From CAWCTD01 sp963798455 (lineage in GTDB: Bacteria > Acidobacteriota > Terriglobia > Bryobacterales > Bryobacteraceae): a stretch of DNA of 64,000 nt. Location: positions 4,030,001-4,094,000 of the forward strand of contig CAWCTD010000003.1 in NCBI GenBank assembly GCA_963798455.1, written 5' to 3'. Positions 52,882-61,645 of this stretch are shown in pieces. Made by a program: the position numbers and the translations under genes. A model generated the notes under the pieces. The model was given only the letters and a program-made list of their open reading frames with translations, searched no databases and was not told where the DNA came from. Every line of letters starts with the position of its first letter. Position 1 is the first letter of the stretch.

Positions 52882-54150
52882 CTAGGTCCCGCTGGCTACG
52901 CTTCCCCTGCCCCCCCGCAGGGCCACGCGGCTGCCGGGCGCCAGCCTCAACTGGCCTTCCGTGACCACAATCTCGCCTGGTTTCAGCCCCTTTTCGATGA
53001 CCATGTCCTGGTCTACCCGAAGGCCGGTAGTGACGGCCCTGGCTTCCACCGTGCGATCCTTCCCGACCACGTAGACGAACGATCCGGTCTGGCTGGTCTG
53101 GACGGCTTGGTTGGGCACCACCACCGCCTCGCGCTCCGTCGTAAGGCGCAGCGTGACGCTCACGAACTGCCCTGGCCACAGCTTGTGGTCGGCGTTGGCG
53201 AAGGTCCCTTTGAGCTTGATGGTGCCCGTTGTCGGATCCACGGTGTTATCCACGAATGACAGCTTGCCGGTTTCGTTGACGTCGGGATCATCCTGCAGTT
53301 GGGCACGCACCTCCAGGGGCCGCTGGGACATGTAGCGCTTGATTGGCGCCAATTGCGCCTCCGGTACGGCGAAGGTCACGTTGATCGGCTCGACCTGGTT
53401 GATCGTCGTCAGATCCACGTTGTTCGCGGTTACGACGTTGCCCGGCTTGATATTGAGGGTTCCCGTCTGGCCGTTGATGGGACTTTGGATGCTGGTGTAA
53501 TCGAGCTGGAGCTTGGTGCTGTCGAGTGTGGCCTGAGCCGCCACGACCGTGGCGCGAGCACTTTCGATGGCCGCCCTGTCCGCCGCCATGGCGGAGTTGT
53601 CGGCGTCGGCGCTGGCTCGCAGTTGTTCCGCTTGGTCCTTGGAAATCACGCCCTCCGCGAACAGTTTGTCGTAGCGGTCTGCCTGCGATTTGGCGTAGCG
53701 GGCCTGCGCCGAGTCGCGCTCCAGGGTCGCTTGCGCCTGGGCGAGCACGGCTTGGTCGCGCAGCAGGTTTGCCTGAGCCTCGTTCACCGCCGCCTGAAGC
53801 GGGCGAGGGTCGATCTCAAAGAGGGGGCTGCCTTCCTTGACGTAGTCGCCCTCCTTGAAGAAGGCTTTCGTCAACTGCCCTCCGACCTGGGCCTTTACAG
53901 AGATCGTGGAGGACGCTTCCACGTTCCCGATGACCTGGATTTCGACCGGCACATCCTTCTGCGCCACGGTGGCGACGGTGACGGCAACATCGCCGCCTCC
54001 CCCGGCGCCCTTCTTGCCCCCTCTAGCGCCCGGAGGTGTCGCGCCGGACCCCGTGCAACCGTACACTACAAGAAGTGCGGCGACGACTGGGGCCAACTTC
54101 CACCGGAGCCGGCGGTTCATCTGCCCATCGCCTCCCAGGCTCGCGGGCAT
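52882..54150 (-). CDS. RND efflux periplasmic adaptor lipoprotein, MdtA/AcrA family
   Basis: The membrane-fusion protein that links the pump pair to an outer-membrane channel. A lipobox (VVAALLVVYGC) follows a short basic region. A glycine- and lysine-rich stretch, a biotinyl-lipoyl-like part (GNVEASSTISVKAQVGGQLT), a long alpha hairpin (residues about 125-200) and LDYTSIQSPINGQTGTLNIK then follow, and beta-barrel and membrane-proximal domains end the protein. ATG 54150 has AGAGGA at ideal spacing. ATG 54120 would give a shorter leader and is the alternative. It is the first gene of the operon and is divergent from deoC. Confidence 0.92.
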   Translation of the reverse strand: MPASLGGDGQMNRRLRWKLAPVVAALLVVYGCTGSGATPPGARGGKKGAGGGGDVAVTVATVAQKDVPVEIQVIGNVEASSTISVKAQVGGQLTKAFFKEGDYVKEGSPLFEIDPRPLQAAVNEAQANLLRDQAVLAQAQATLERDSAQARYAKSQADRYDKLFAEGVISKDQAEQLRASADADNSAMAADRAAIESARATVVAAQATLDSTKLQLDYTSIQSPINGQTGTLNIKPGNVVTANNVDLTTINQVEPINVTFAVPEAQLAPIKRYMSQRPLEVRAQLQDDPDVNETGKLSFVDNTVDPTTGTIKLKGTFANADHKLWPGQFVSVTLRLTTEREAVVVPNQAVQTSQTGSFVYVVGKDRTVEARAVTTGLRVDQDMVIEKGLKPGEIVVTEGQLRLAPGSRVALRGGRGSVASGT

Positions 54151-54273
54151 AAATGTCCTCTTTATAAGCAGACGCTTTAGGGAGAGTTCCAGTTACGCTT
54201 CGTCATGGCCAGCCGGTCCGCGGACTAGGCTTATCATGAAGGGTGTGTAACCATTCCAAGCCAGGAGAACAGC

Positions 54274-54969
54274 ATGCACGGAGTGACATCGGAAGAGATT
54301 CGGCGCCTCGTGGCGGTCATCGACTACTCGGAAGTGCTCACCATTACGGCCAGTGAAGAAGATGTGCGGGCGGCATGCGGCGCCGCCAGGAACTACCACT
54401 TCCGGGCGGTCGTCGCCTTTCCTCAACACTTGGGCATTTTGGTGGACGAACTGAAGGACTCCGGGGTGCGGGCTCAGATTCCAATCGCGTTTCCCTGCGG
54501 CGGCGCCACCACCCACGTTAAGTGCCTCGAGGCCGAAGAAGGACTCCGGCGTGGCGCGACGGATCTGGACATGGTGATGAATATCGCCGCCTTCAAAGCT
54601 GGCGACTACAGCCGTGTGGCTCAGGACATCTCCGAGGTGATGGCTGTCGCGCGGCCTTTCAAGGTCCCGTTCAAGGTCATCATTGAAATCGGCGTCCTGA
54701 CCGAGCTAGAGAAGGTCACGGCCGCCAGGCTGGTCATGGACAGCGGCGCGGATTTCGTGAAGACCTGCACCGGCTTCGGACCGGGCCGCGCGACGGTCCA
54801 CGACATTGGCCTTCTCAGGGAGACGGTCGGCGACCGCATCGGCATCAAGGCTTCCGGCGGCGTGGCTTCCATCGAAGACGGGATCGCCTTGATGCGCGCC
54901 GGCGCCACCGTGGTGGCCATGCGGAGGTTCCTGGTCGAGCAACTGGAATCACTCGACTGGCGGCCGTAG
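54274..54969 (+). CDS. deoC: Deoxyribose-phosphate aldolase
   Basis: A 231-residue class I aldolase that splits 2-deoxyribose-5-phosphate into glyceraldehyde-3-phosphate and acetaldehyde in nucleoside salvage. The catalytic residues are visible: Asp in DLDMVMNIAAF, the Schiff-base Lys in FVKTCTGFGPGRAT and the second Lys in GIKASGGVASIED. The length is normal. AGGAGA precedes the ATG. It stands alone; the cytochrome/PQQ gene starts 77 bases later in the same direction. Confidence 0.93.
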   Translation: MHGVTSEEIRRLVAVIDYSEVLTITASEEDVRAACGAARNYHFRAVVAFPQHLGILVDELKDSGVRAQIPIAFPCGGATTHVKCLEAEEGLRRGATDLDMVMNIAAFKAGDYSRVAQDISEVMAVARPFKVPFKVIIEIGVLTELEKVTAARLVMDSGADFVKTCTGFGPGRATVHDIGLLRETVGDRIGIKASGGVASIEDGIALMRAGATVVAMRRFLVEQLESLDWRP

Positions 54970-55046
54970 ATGACGCAGCGAGTTACATGAATCTTAACCT
55001 GGGACTGGCCCATCCAAAAGAATGCCCCCTTGGAGTGTGATTCTGA

Positions 55047-57431
55047 ATGAGAACCGGCTCTGTGTTGTTTCTGTCCCTCTGGATCGCAGTGCTCCTCCTC
55101 GCCCAGGAGCATACCCCGGAGAACGAGAAGAACCCCATGGCGGGCGACCGCACGGCCATCGCCGCCGGCGCGCGGCTGTTTGGGCAAGTCTGCCAGGCGT
55201 GCCACGGGGCGGAAGGCCGGGGAGACCGCGCCCCAGCGCTCGCGGCGGGCGTCTTCCGTCATGGGAGCACCGCCGGCGAGATCTTCTTCAACATTCGGAA
55301 CGGCTTTCGCGGGACTCAAATGCCCGGGTTCACGCAGTTCAGTTCCGACCAGATCTGGCAGCTCGTTTCGTACATCCGCAGCCTTGCCGGGGCAGTTGTC
55401 GTGAGCGAGAAGGTGGCGGGCGATCCCGCCGAGGGCAGGAAGATTTTTGAGGGGAAAGGACAGTGCCTCTCCTGCCATCCGGTCAACGGCCAGGGCCAGC
55501 CTGTGGGACCCGATCTGTCGTCGGCGGGAAAGACCGCGGCAGAGTCGCTCGAAGCGAGTATCCTGAACCCCAACCAACCTCGCGGCGGGCGCGGCGGATT
55601 CTCCCGCGCGATGCCCTCCACGGTAATCGTGAAAACCGCCGACGGTCATGAGTACCGCGGCGTGCGCAAGAACGAAGACGTGTTCTCTCTGCAGATGGTG
55701 GACCTGCGCGGCGAGCTCCACCTGTTCGACAAATCCAAGCTGGCTGAAGTGCGGGTAGAGGACAAGTCCGTGATGCCGGACGATTACGCCAAGAGGCTGA
55801 CGCCCGCCGAGCTTCAGAACCTGGTGGCGTACCTGAAGACGCTGAATGGGCCCGGTCTCTCGAAGACACAGCCGTCGCCGGTTACCGGCGGGCTGACCTA
55901 TGACCGCATCCGCAACTCGCAAGCCGAGCCCCAGAACTGGCTGACCTATTGGGGCGATTACGGGGGGCGGCATTTCTCGTCCCTCGATCAAATCAATACA
56001 GCGAACGTGGGGCAACTGCAGGCCAAGTGGGCGGCACAGATGCCGGGGAACGGAGTCGTCGAGTCCGTTCCGCTGGTGGTGGACGGTGTCATGTACACCA
56101 CCGGACCTCCAGGGCAGGTGTTCGCGCTCGACGCCCGAACCGGCCGCCAGATTTGGAGGTACCAGCGCACGCAGAAAGTGGTGAATCCTTACGAAAGCAA
56201 TCGCGTGAACCGCGGGGTGGCCATGCTGGGCAACCGGCTCTTTTTCGGCACGCTGGACGCCGCCTTGGTGGCTCTGGATGCTCGCACCGGAACGCCGCTG
56301 TGGGAAGTGCAGGTGGCGGACGCGATGAAGGGCTACAGCATCACGTCGCCGCCGCTCGTGGTCAAGGACAAGGTCATCACCGGCATCTCCGGCGGCGAGT
56401 ACGGCATCCGCGGCTTCATCGATGCCTACGACGCATCGACCGGGGAGCGCGTGTGGCGCTTCTACACCACTCCCGGCCCCGGGGAGTTCGGCAACGATAC
56501 CTGGGAGGGCGATAGCTGGCAGCGCGGCGGCGCCCCCACATGGCTGACAGGCAGCTACGACCCTGAATTGAATACCCTCTACTGGACGGTCGGCAATCCC
56601 GGACCGGACCTGAACGGCGAGGCCCGTAAGGGCGACAACCTGTTCAGTTGTTCCGTGCTGGCGCTCGATCCAGACACCGGACAGCGCAAGTGGCATTACC
56701 AGTTCACGCCGAACGACACGCACGATTGGGACGCCACCGAAGACCTGGTTTTGGTCGATCGCGTGTACCGGGGCGAGAACCGGAAGCTGCTGATGCAGGC
56801 GAACCGCAACGGCGTCTTTTACGTCCTCGACCGGGTGGACGGCAAGTTCCTCTTCGCGGCGCCGTTCGTTCGGGCAAGCTGGGTCAAGGGATGGGATGAG
56901 AACGGCCGCCCCATTACCACACCCGGGTGGCAATCGACTCCCGAGGGCAGCGTGGTCTTTCCAGCGCTGGGCGGCGGCACGAATTTTCAGGCGCCGTCCT
57001 ACAGCCCGCTGACAGGCTGGCTGTACCTTGCGTATCACGATGGCGGCGCACGCTACTCCTCCGGCCCCGCTCCCTACGAGCCTGGGAAGCAATATTGGGG
57101 CCGCGGGTCGGCCGGCGGACCTCCCGGCGGAGCCCCGGAATCGCAAGGAGTCGAGGCCATCGATCCGGAGACCGGCAAAATCCAGTGGAAGTTCGAACTG
57201 ACCCAAAACTCACTCCAGTCGGGCGTGCTGGCGACCACGGGCGGCCTTCTTTTCGCCGCATCGAGAGAAGGGAACCTGATCGCCCTCGACGCCAAGACCG
57301 GCCGGGCGCTCTGGCATTTCCAGGCAGGAGCGGAAATAACATCGTCACCCATGAGTTACTCGGTGGATGGGAAACAGTACGTCGCTGTGTCTTCGGCGGG
57401 CGTGCTCTACAGTTTTGCCCTACCTGACTGA
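55047..57431 (+). CDS. Periplasmic PQQ-dependent dehydrogenase with two N-terminal cytochrome c domains
   Basis: A 794-residue exported quinohemoprotein. After a signal peptide (VLFLSLWIAVLLLAQ) come two c-type haem domains with CQACH and CLSCH near residues 50 and 145, each with a later methionine ligand candidate. A short insert links them to an eight-bladed PQQ propeller from about residue 295 (NWLTYWGDYGGRHFSSLDQI). Typical repeats are GQVFALDARTGRQIWRY and GNLIALDAKTGRALWHF. The probable catalytic aspartate is in FTPNDTHDWDATEDLVLVD, and calcium-ligand candidates are in GGEYGIRGF and TVGNPGPDL. It would oxidise an alcohol or sugar and pass electrons through its own haems. Usually the cytochrome is at the C-terminus. 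Confidence 0.9.
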   Translation: MRTGSVLFLSLWIAVLLLAQEHTPENEKNPMAGDRTAIAAGARLFGQVCQACHGAEGRGDRAPALAAGVFRHGSTAGEIFFNIRNGFRGTQMPGFTQFSSDQIWQLVSYIRSLAGAVVVSEKVAGDPAEGRKIFEGKGQCLSCHPVNGQGQPVGPDLSSAGKTAAESLEASILNPNQPRGGRGGFSRAMPSTVIVKTADGHEYRGVRKNEDVFSLQMVDLRGELHLFDKSKLAEVRVEDKSVMPDDYAKRLTPAELQNLVAYLKTLNGPGLSKTQPSPVTGGLTYDRIRNSQAEPQNWLTYWGDYGGRHFSSLDQINTANVGQLQAKWAAQMPGNGVVESVPLVVDGVMYTTGPPGQVFALDARTGRQIWRYQRTQKVVNPYESNRVNRGVAMLGNRLFFGTLDAALVALDARTGTPLWEVQVADAMKGYSITSPPLVVKDKVITGISGGEYGIRGFIDAYDASTGERVWRFYTTPGPGEFGNDTWEGDSWQRGGAPTWLTGSYDPELNTLYWTVGNPGPDLNGEARKGDNLFSCSVLALDPDTGQRKWHYQFTPNDTHDWDATEDLVLVDRVYRGENRKLLMQANRNGVFYVLDRVDGKFLFAAPFVRASWVKGWDENGRPITTPGWQSTPEGSVVFPALGGGTNFQAPSYSPLTGWLYLAYHDGGARYSSGPAPYEPGKQYWGRGSAGGPPGGAPESQGVEAIDPETGKIQWKFELTQNSLQSGVLATTGGLLFAASREGNLIALDAKTGRALWHFQAGAEITSSPMSYSVDGKQYVAVSSAGVLYSFALPD

Positions 57432-57494
57432 CCGGCGGCCGGGCGGATCGATACCTGCTCCCGCGCGCCTCAACAACTCGGCGAGAATATCAGC

Positions 57495-58178
57495 ATGGAT
57501 GACCGGCTGGCTACCAGGGTCTCCTCACGCCTGGCGCACGGTTGGCGCTTGATCAACTCCGCTGGAGCGCCGAAGAAGCTCGTTCAGGAGTTCATCCGGC
57601 CGGCGGTGCGTGCCGTGCCTTCTTCGATGGCTGGCAGGATCGGCCCTTGCCGGATTTCGCTTCCGGCGCTCGCGGATTCAACCGTGACCTCGCGATGGAC
57701 CCAGATAGACCTGGGGCTCGAAGTGACTGTGACCACCTCCGGCTCCGAGGAACATGACATCGCCTTGGAGTTGTTGCTGTGCCTGGGGCAGGTGCTTTGG
57801 GAAAGACTGTCCGGCGATGAACTCCAGGCGTATGGGTCGCTATTGCACCGTGAGATCATCGAAGGGATCACCGGCGAGATTGACGACCAAGCGCTGGTCG
57901 AGAAACGCTCGCTGCTGGAGAGCCGTTGCACCTCACCAAGCCTGCGGCGGCTCGAGCGTTATGCCTGCGCTTCCTTCGCCGGCACGGCGGCCGAGTATGT
58001 CCACTGCCTCTGGCACGACGTGACCGTCCGCCCCGGCCCGGATCACTTGCCGGCGCCTCAATTGCGGCGGCGGCTGGAGTTGCTTGCCCGGTGGTTTCCG
58101 GCCGATCGTGGCTACCGTCTCTTCCCCGCGAGCCGCATTACCGGGAAGGCGTCTCGGCCTCGCACCCGCCGGAGGTGA
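57495..58178 (+). CDS. Hypothetical protein
   Basis: A 227-residue protein that I do not recognise. It starts at ATG 57495, has no signal peptide and no membrane segment, and is rich in leucine and arginine. There is a pair of helical stretches (IALELLLCLGQVLWERL and LRRLERYACASFAGTAAEYV) and a strongly basic tail. It contains several scattered cysteines with no CxxC pair. It lies between the PQQ dehydrogenase and the siroheme gene, 50 bases before the latter. Codon use looks like the neighbours, so it is probably a real gene. Confidence 0.6.
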   Translation: MDDRLATRVSSRLAHGWRLINSAGAPKKLVQEFIRPAVRAVPSSMAGRIGPCRISLPALADSTVTSRWTQIDLGLEVTVTTSGSEEHDIALELLLCLGQVLWERLSGDELQAYGSLLHREIIEGITGEIDDQALVEKRSLLESRCTSPSLRRLERYACASFAGTAAEYVHCLWHDVTVRPGPDHLPAPQLRRRLELLARWFPADRGYRLFPASRITGKASRPRTRRR

Positions 58179-58228
58179 GAAAGCCTTGCTTCGTGGCGTC
58201 CTGCCCTTGAATCCGGGATACTACCGGA

Positions 58229-58876
58229 ATGGGCTACCTCGTCAATCTCGCCTTGAAGGGCAGGCCGGCCGTCGTAATCGGCGGTGGTTCCGTTGGAGCC
58301 CGGAAAGTCGAGGGTCTGCTGGCGGCCGGGGCCACGGTCACCGTGGTCGCCCCCGACGCGTCCGCGAAGATCCGGTCTCTTGCCTCAAAAGGCTCTTTGG
58401 TGGGGCGTTGGAGACGATACAGAACGACGGATCTGAACGGCGCGTTCCTGGCGATTGCCGCTACCGACGACGAGCCCCTGAACGCCCGAATCGCCCGAGA
58501 CGCCCAGGCCCGGAACATCCTGATCAACGTCGTGGATCGCCCCAGGCTGTGCACATTCACGGTGCCCGCCACCGCTCACCACGGGAGCCTGAGTTTCGCG
58601 GTCGCGACGGACGGACTCTGTCCGAGCCTGGCCGGGCTGCTGCGAAAGGAGATCCTGGCGCGGTACGGGCCGGAGTACGCAGAACTGGTCACTCTGTTCG
58701 GCAAGTTGCGAACACAGATGATCGCCCTGGGCTGGGGCGGCCGGCGCATCGAGAACACACTGTCGGAGATGTACCAAGGCGGAATCGCCGGCGTTATCTC
58801 AGCCGGTGACCGGAGACTGTTGAGGGAGTTCCTCAGGACCAGGCTTGGATCTGAATTCCCCTGGCCGCTCAAATAA
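58229..58876 (+). CDS. Precorrin-2 dehydrogenase / sirohydrochlorin ferrochelatase (Met8/CysG-N type)
   Basis: A 215-residue enzyme that oxidises precorrin-2 to sirohydrochlorin with NAD and may insert iron to give sirohaem. The NAD site is PAVVIGGGSVGARKVEGLLA. The conserved AIAATDDEPLNARIARDA and INVVDRPRLCTFTVPA (containing the catalytic Asp position) are present. There is no uroporphyrinogen methyltransferase domain, so this is the short form. Its position beside the dsr genes suggests it supplies sirohaem for dissimilatory sulfite reductase. Its 3' end overlaps the convergent small membrane-protein gene by 8 bases. Confidence 0.88.
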   Translation: MGYLVNLALKGRPAVVIGGGSVGARKVEGLLAAGATVTVVAPDASAKIRSLASKGSLVGRWRRYRTTDLNGAFLAIAATDDEPLNARIARDAQARNILINVVDRPRLCTFTVPATAHHGSLSFAVATDGLCPSLAGLLRKEILARYGPEYAELVTLFGKLRTQMIALGWGGRRIENTLSEMYQGGIAGVISAGDRRLLREFLRTRLGSEFPWPLK

Positions 58877-59015
58877 AAAGCCGGCTGATCCAGACGAGCA
58901 GGACAAGCAAAACCACGCCGATCCCCAGACTCCACGCGATGAGCCGCTTCTCGACGGGCAGCAGCGGCTCGTACTCCATCTTCTTCAGTTCTTCAGAGAG
59001 CTTCGCCTGTTGCAT
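58869..59015 (-). CDS. Small single-span membrane protein (48 residues)
   Basis: The protein starts MQQAKLSEELKKMEYEPLLP and has one long helix, LIAWSLGIGVVLLVLLVWI. A perfect AGGAGG lies before ATG 59015, so it is translated. It follows the YeiH-type transporter stop by eight bases and ends the dsr-linked minus-strand operon. The charged N-terminus probably faces the cytoplasm. It may be an accessory subunit of the transporter or the Dsr complex; nothing in the sequence decides this. Confidence 0.7.
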   Translation of the reverse strand: MQQAKLSEELKKMEYEPLLPVEKRLIAWSLGIGVVLLVLLVWISRLFI

Positions 59016-59023
59016 CAGTCCTC

Positions 59024-60463
59024 CTAAATAGTTGGCGGCTTCACGCCGTGGAAGAAGAGCCACGAGATCGCCAGTCCGAACCAGATGATGAATCCAAAGA
59101 GGCAGAGCACATACACCAGCGCGAGCCGGCCAATCCCCTCTTCCCAGAGCTTCTTGAAGTTGGACACCACGCCGATCGTGAAGAATGTCATCACGAAGAA
59201 AATCCCGCGGAACACATTCGCCTGCCCCATGGCGGCCTTCGCCTTTCCGACCAGGCCGGGCAGCAGGATGCCTATCAGCATGATGACCGCGAAGGTGGCC
59301 ACGTAGCCGAGGATAAACTTGGGAAAACGAAGGAATATCTCCCTGGCCTTGACTTTCTCACCCGGCCGGCGCTCGATCTTCGATGACCATATCCAGGCCA
59401 GAATGCACGCCCAGATGCAGATGAAGACGTCGATAAACACCTTCACCGTCGTGGTGGTAGCCATGATCCAGCCTTCCTTGTAGCGGACGCCGTCCACTGC
59501 GAGCGCCTTGGTCCGGATCAGGGATTCCGCGATGGCCCCGCTGGCCACCGCCGCGCCGTCGGTCTTGACGGCGAGGCCCATCCAGGCGCCCGCGACCATC
59601 GGCTCCCTGTAAAGGAATTGCTGCGCGATAAAGGGCAAAAATAACAACTCGACCACCGCGAAGATCACCACCAGCGAGGAAACCATGATCGGCACTATGG
59701 GCCGCGCCTTGATGGCCGCGCCCGTGGCAATGGCGGCCGAAACGCCGCAGATCGAGATGCCGGAGGCGAGCGGCACGGCCCACTCCCGGCTGAATCCAAA
59801 ATATCTGCGGGCGATGAAGTACACAATAGCCCAATAGATCAGGTAGGCCTCCACGATGGCACACAGGCCGCGGAAGATCACGGAGGAGGCCAGCCCGAGC
59901 TGCTCGGCCGCGGTCACCCCCAGAAAACCGCCGAGGATGACGATGGCGGTCTTGATATACAGCTCAGGCCGAATGGCCTCCTTCATGTAGGCCGCCAGCC
60001 CAGGCATGAAGTTGCCGACGAGCAGACCCGCCACAAGCGCCACAATGTAGCCCGCTTCCGATGTCAGGTTCATCGACCAACCGATGTGGAAGGCCTTCAA
60101 TTTGTCCGGAGTCGCTGCCACGTAGGCCCAGCTTCCGGCGATCCAGCACAGGTAGCTGATCAGGAAGACGATCGAGAAGCCCTTCACGAATTCCCGCACG
60201 TTGGCCCGCAGGGCCGCTGCTCCCACCGACATCAGCACCAGCAGAAACAGGTACGTAAGCAGCAACGCGGCGACGCCCGGCAGCCCCGCGTATGTCTTGG
60301 AGGCGGTTGTCAGGGACTTGGAGACATCGGTCCAGACGGTGGTCGAGACCGCCCAGCCGAGCAGGTCCGCTCCGGCGAAGGTCCCAAGCGAGAGAACGAA
60401 CAGGAAGAGGCCGATGATGACCGCCAGCCAGTCTTCCGTGAGACGAGACTTTCTTGGCTCCAT
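59024..60463 (-). CDS. YeiH-family (putative sulfate/anion exporter) membrane protein
   Basis: A 479-residue protein with about eleven transmembrane helices, belonging to the Cons_hypoth698/YeiH group annotated as putative sulfate exporters. The repeated helical core shows IKTAIVILGGFLGVTAAEQL, WAVPLASGISICGVSAAIAT and MVAGAWMGLAVKTDGAAVAS. YeiH proteins are usually about 350 residues, so this version is longer at the N-terminus and in the central loops. It starts ten bases after dsrP, so it is in the dsr operon, which favours an oxidised-sulfur substrate such as sulfite or sulfate. Transport direction is unknown. Confidence 0.75.
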   Translation of the reverse strand: MEPRKSRLTEDWLAVIIGLFLFVLSLGTFAGADLLGWAVSTTVWTDVSKSLTTASKTYAGLPGVAALLLTYLFLLVLMSVGAAALRANVREFVKGFSIVFLISYLCWIAGSWAYVAATPDKLKAFHIGWSMNLTSEAGYIVALVAGLLVGNFMPGLAAYMKEAIRPELYIKTAIVILGGFLGVTAAEQLGLASSVIFRGLCAIVEAYLIYWAIVYFIARRYFGFSREWAVPLASGISICGVSAAIATGAAIKARPIVPIMVSSLVVIFAVVELLFLPFIAQQFLYREPMVAGAWMGLAVKTDGAAVASGAIAESLIRTKALAVDGVRYKEGWIMATTTTVKVFIDVFICIWACILAWIWSSKIERRPGEKVKAREIFLRFPKFILGYVATFAVIMLIGILLPGLVGKAKAAMGQANVFRGIFFVMTFFTIGVVSNFKKLWEEGIGRLALVYVLCLFGFIIWFGLAISWLFFHGVKPPTI

Positions 60464-60472
60464 TTCTCCACC

Positions 60473-61636
60473 CTAACCAGCCAGGCTCTCCCTGACGGAG
60501 AGTGTGATCTTGTAGAATACCGTGATCATCAGGAACCCGATAGCCCAAACAGCCAAAACGATGGACACCTCGGGAAGCGTGGGAACGTACGGGGTCACAG
60601 TGCCAAGAGGAGACGGCACGAAGCCGCCCACTATCAAGCCGAGTCCCTTGTCGATCCAGAGAGACAGAAAAACGATCGAGCAAGTGAATGCCAGCACCCG
60701 CTGGTCCTTGCGGAACCTGGGGACCAGCAGCAGGACGAGCGAGAGCGCGGCCAGAGACGCGGATGTCCACATCCACGGGACCAGGGAGGACTGACCTTCC
60801 AGGCCCGTGAAGAGGTATTCGAAGTGCTCCATGTGTTCAGGAATCCGGCTGTAGAACACGGTGAACAGCTCCATGAGCACGAGGAACACGTTGACGATCA
60901 TGGCATAGGTCACGATCACCGCCAATTTCTGAATGGGTTCCCGTCCCACGTCGAACTTCGTCACCTTCCGGATAATCATGCACAACAGGATCAGCAACGC
61001 GGGACCCGCGGCGAAGGCCGAGGCCAGGAACCGCGGGGCCAGGACGGCAGTGAGCCAGAAGGAACGCCCCGGCAGGCCGTTGTACAGGAAGGCCGTGACC
61101 GTGTGAATGCTGACCGCCCAGGGGATGGAGAGCAGGATGACAGGCTTGATCCACCCCGGCGGCGCTACGCTCTTACGCTCGGCGCTAAGTGTAACCAGGG
61201 CGATGACCGCGTTCAGCAGCAGGTAGCCACTCAGCGAAATCATGTCCCAGAACATCATGGAATGAAGAGTTGGGTAGCGCAAGATATTCAACACCCGCGC
61301 CGGCTGCCCCATGTCCACAAAGATGAAAAGCATGCACATGGTCACCGCGGAGATGGCCAGAAACTCCCCGAGAATGGTGATCTTCCCGAACACCTTGAAG
61401 TTGTGCAGATAGTAGGGCAGGACAACCATGACCGCGGAGGCCGCTACGCCGACGAAAAACGTGAATTGAGCGATATAGAGGCCCCAGGTGACGTTGCGGC
61501 TCAGCCCCGTGATTCCCAGGCCGGTGGCGAGCTGATGCAGGTAGTTGAGAAAGCCCAAGCCGATCACGGCTGACAGACACAGTATCCAGACCCAGTATCT
61601 GCGGCTGCCGACGACCGCCTTTTCAAACATGAACAT
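60473..61636 (-). CDS. dsrP: DsrP, NrfD/PsrC-family quinone-interacting membrane subunit
   Basis: A 387-residue integral membrane protein with about ten helices. It is homologous to NrfD/PsrC and interacts with menaquinone in the DsrMKJOP complex. Characteristic parts are NVTWGLYIAQFTFFVGVAAS, FVDMGQPARVLNILRYPTLH and SMMFWDMISLSGYLLLNAVI. Late segments include WIDKGLGLIVGGFVPSPLG. It pairs with the periplasmic Fe-S protein DsrO encoded just upstream. ATG 61636 has GAGG upstream; ATG 61630 is an alternative. Confidence 0.9.
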   Translation of the reverse strand: MFMFEKAVVGSRRYWVWILCLSAVIGLGFLNYLHQLATGLGITGLSRNVTWGLYIAQFTFFVGVAASAVMVVLPYYLHNFKVFGKITILGEFLAISAVTMCMLFIFVDMGQPARVLNILRYPTLHSMMFWDMISLSGYLLLNAVIALVTLSAERKSVAPPGWIKPVILLSIPWAVSIHTVTAFLYNGLPGRSFWLTAVLAPRFLASAFAAGPALLILLCMIIRKVTKFDVGREPIQKLAVIVTYAMIVNVFLVLMELFTVFYSRIPEHMEHFEYLFTGLEGQSSLVPWMWTSASLAALSLVLLLVPRFRKDQRVLAFTCSIVFLSLWIDKGLGLIVGGFVPSPLGTVTPYVPTLPEVSIVLAVWAIGFLMITVFYKITLSVRESLAG

Positions 61637-61645
61637 GGCTGTGCC

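Noticed and set aside
54621..57206. An 861-codon open frame on the minus strand opposite the PQQ dehydrogenase
   Set aside because: It is antisense to a gene with clear haem and PQQ motifs. Its translation is low-complexity, with no recognisable domain, as expected for a GC-rich shadow frame.
60086..61573. A 495-codon plus-strand open frame opposite the transporter and dsrP
   Set aside because: Its composition is highly polar and repetitive, and it spans two real minus-strand membrane-protein genes.
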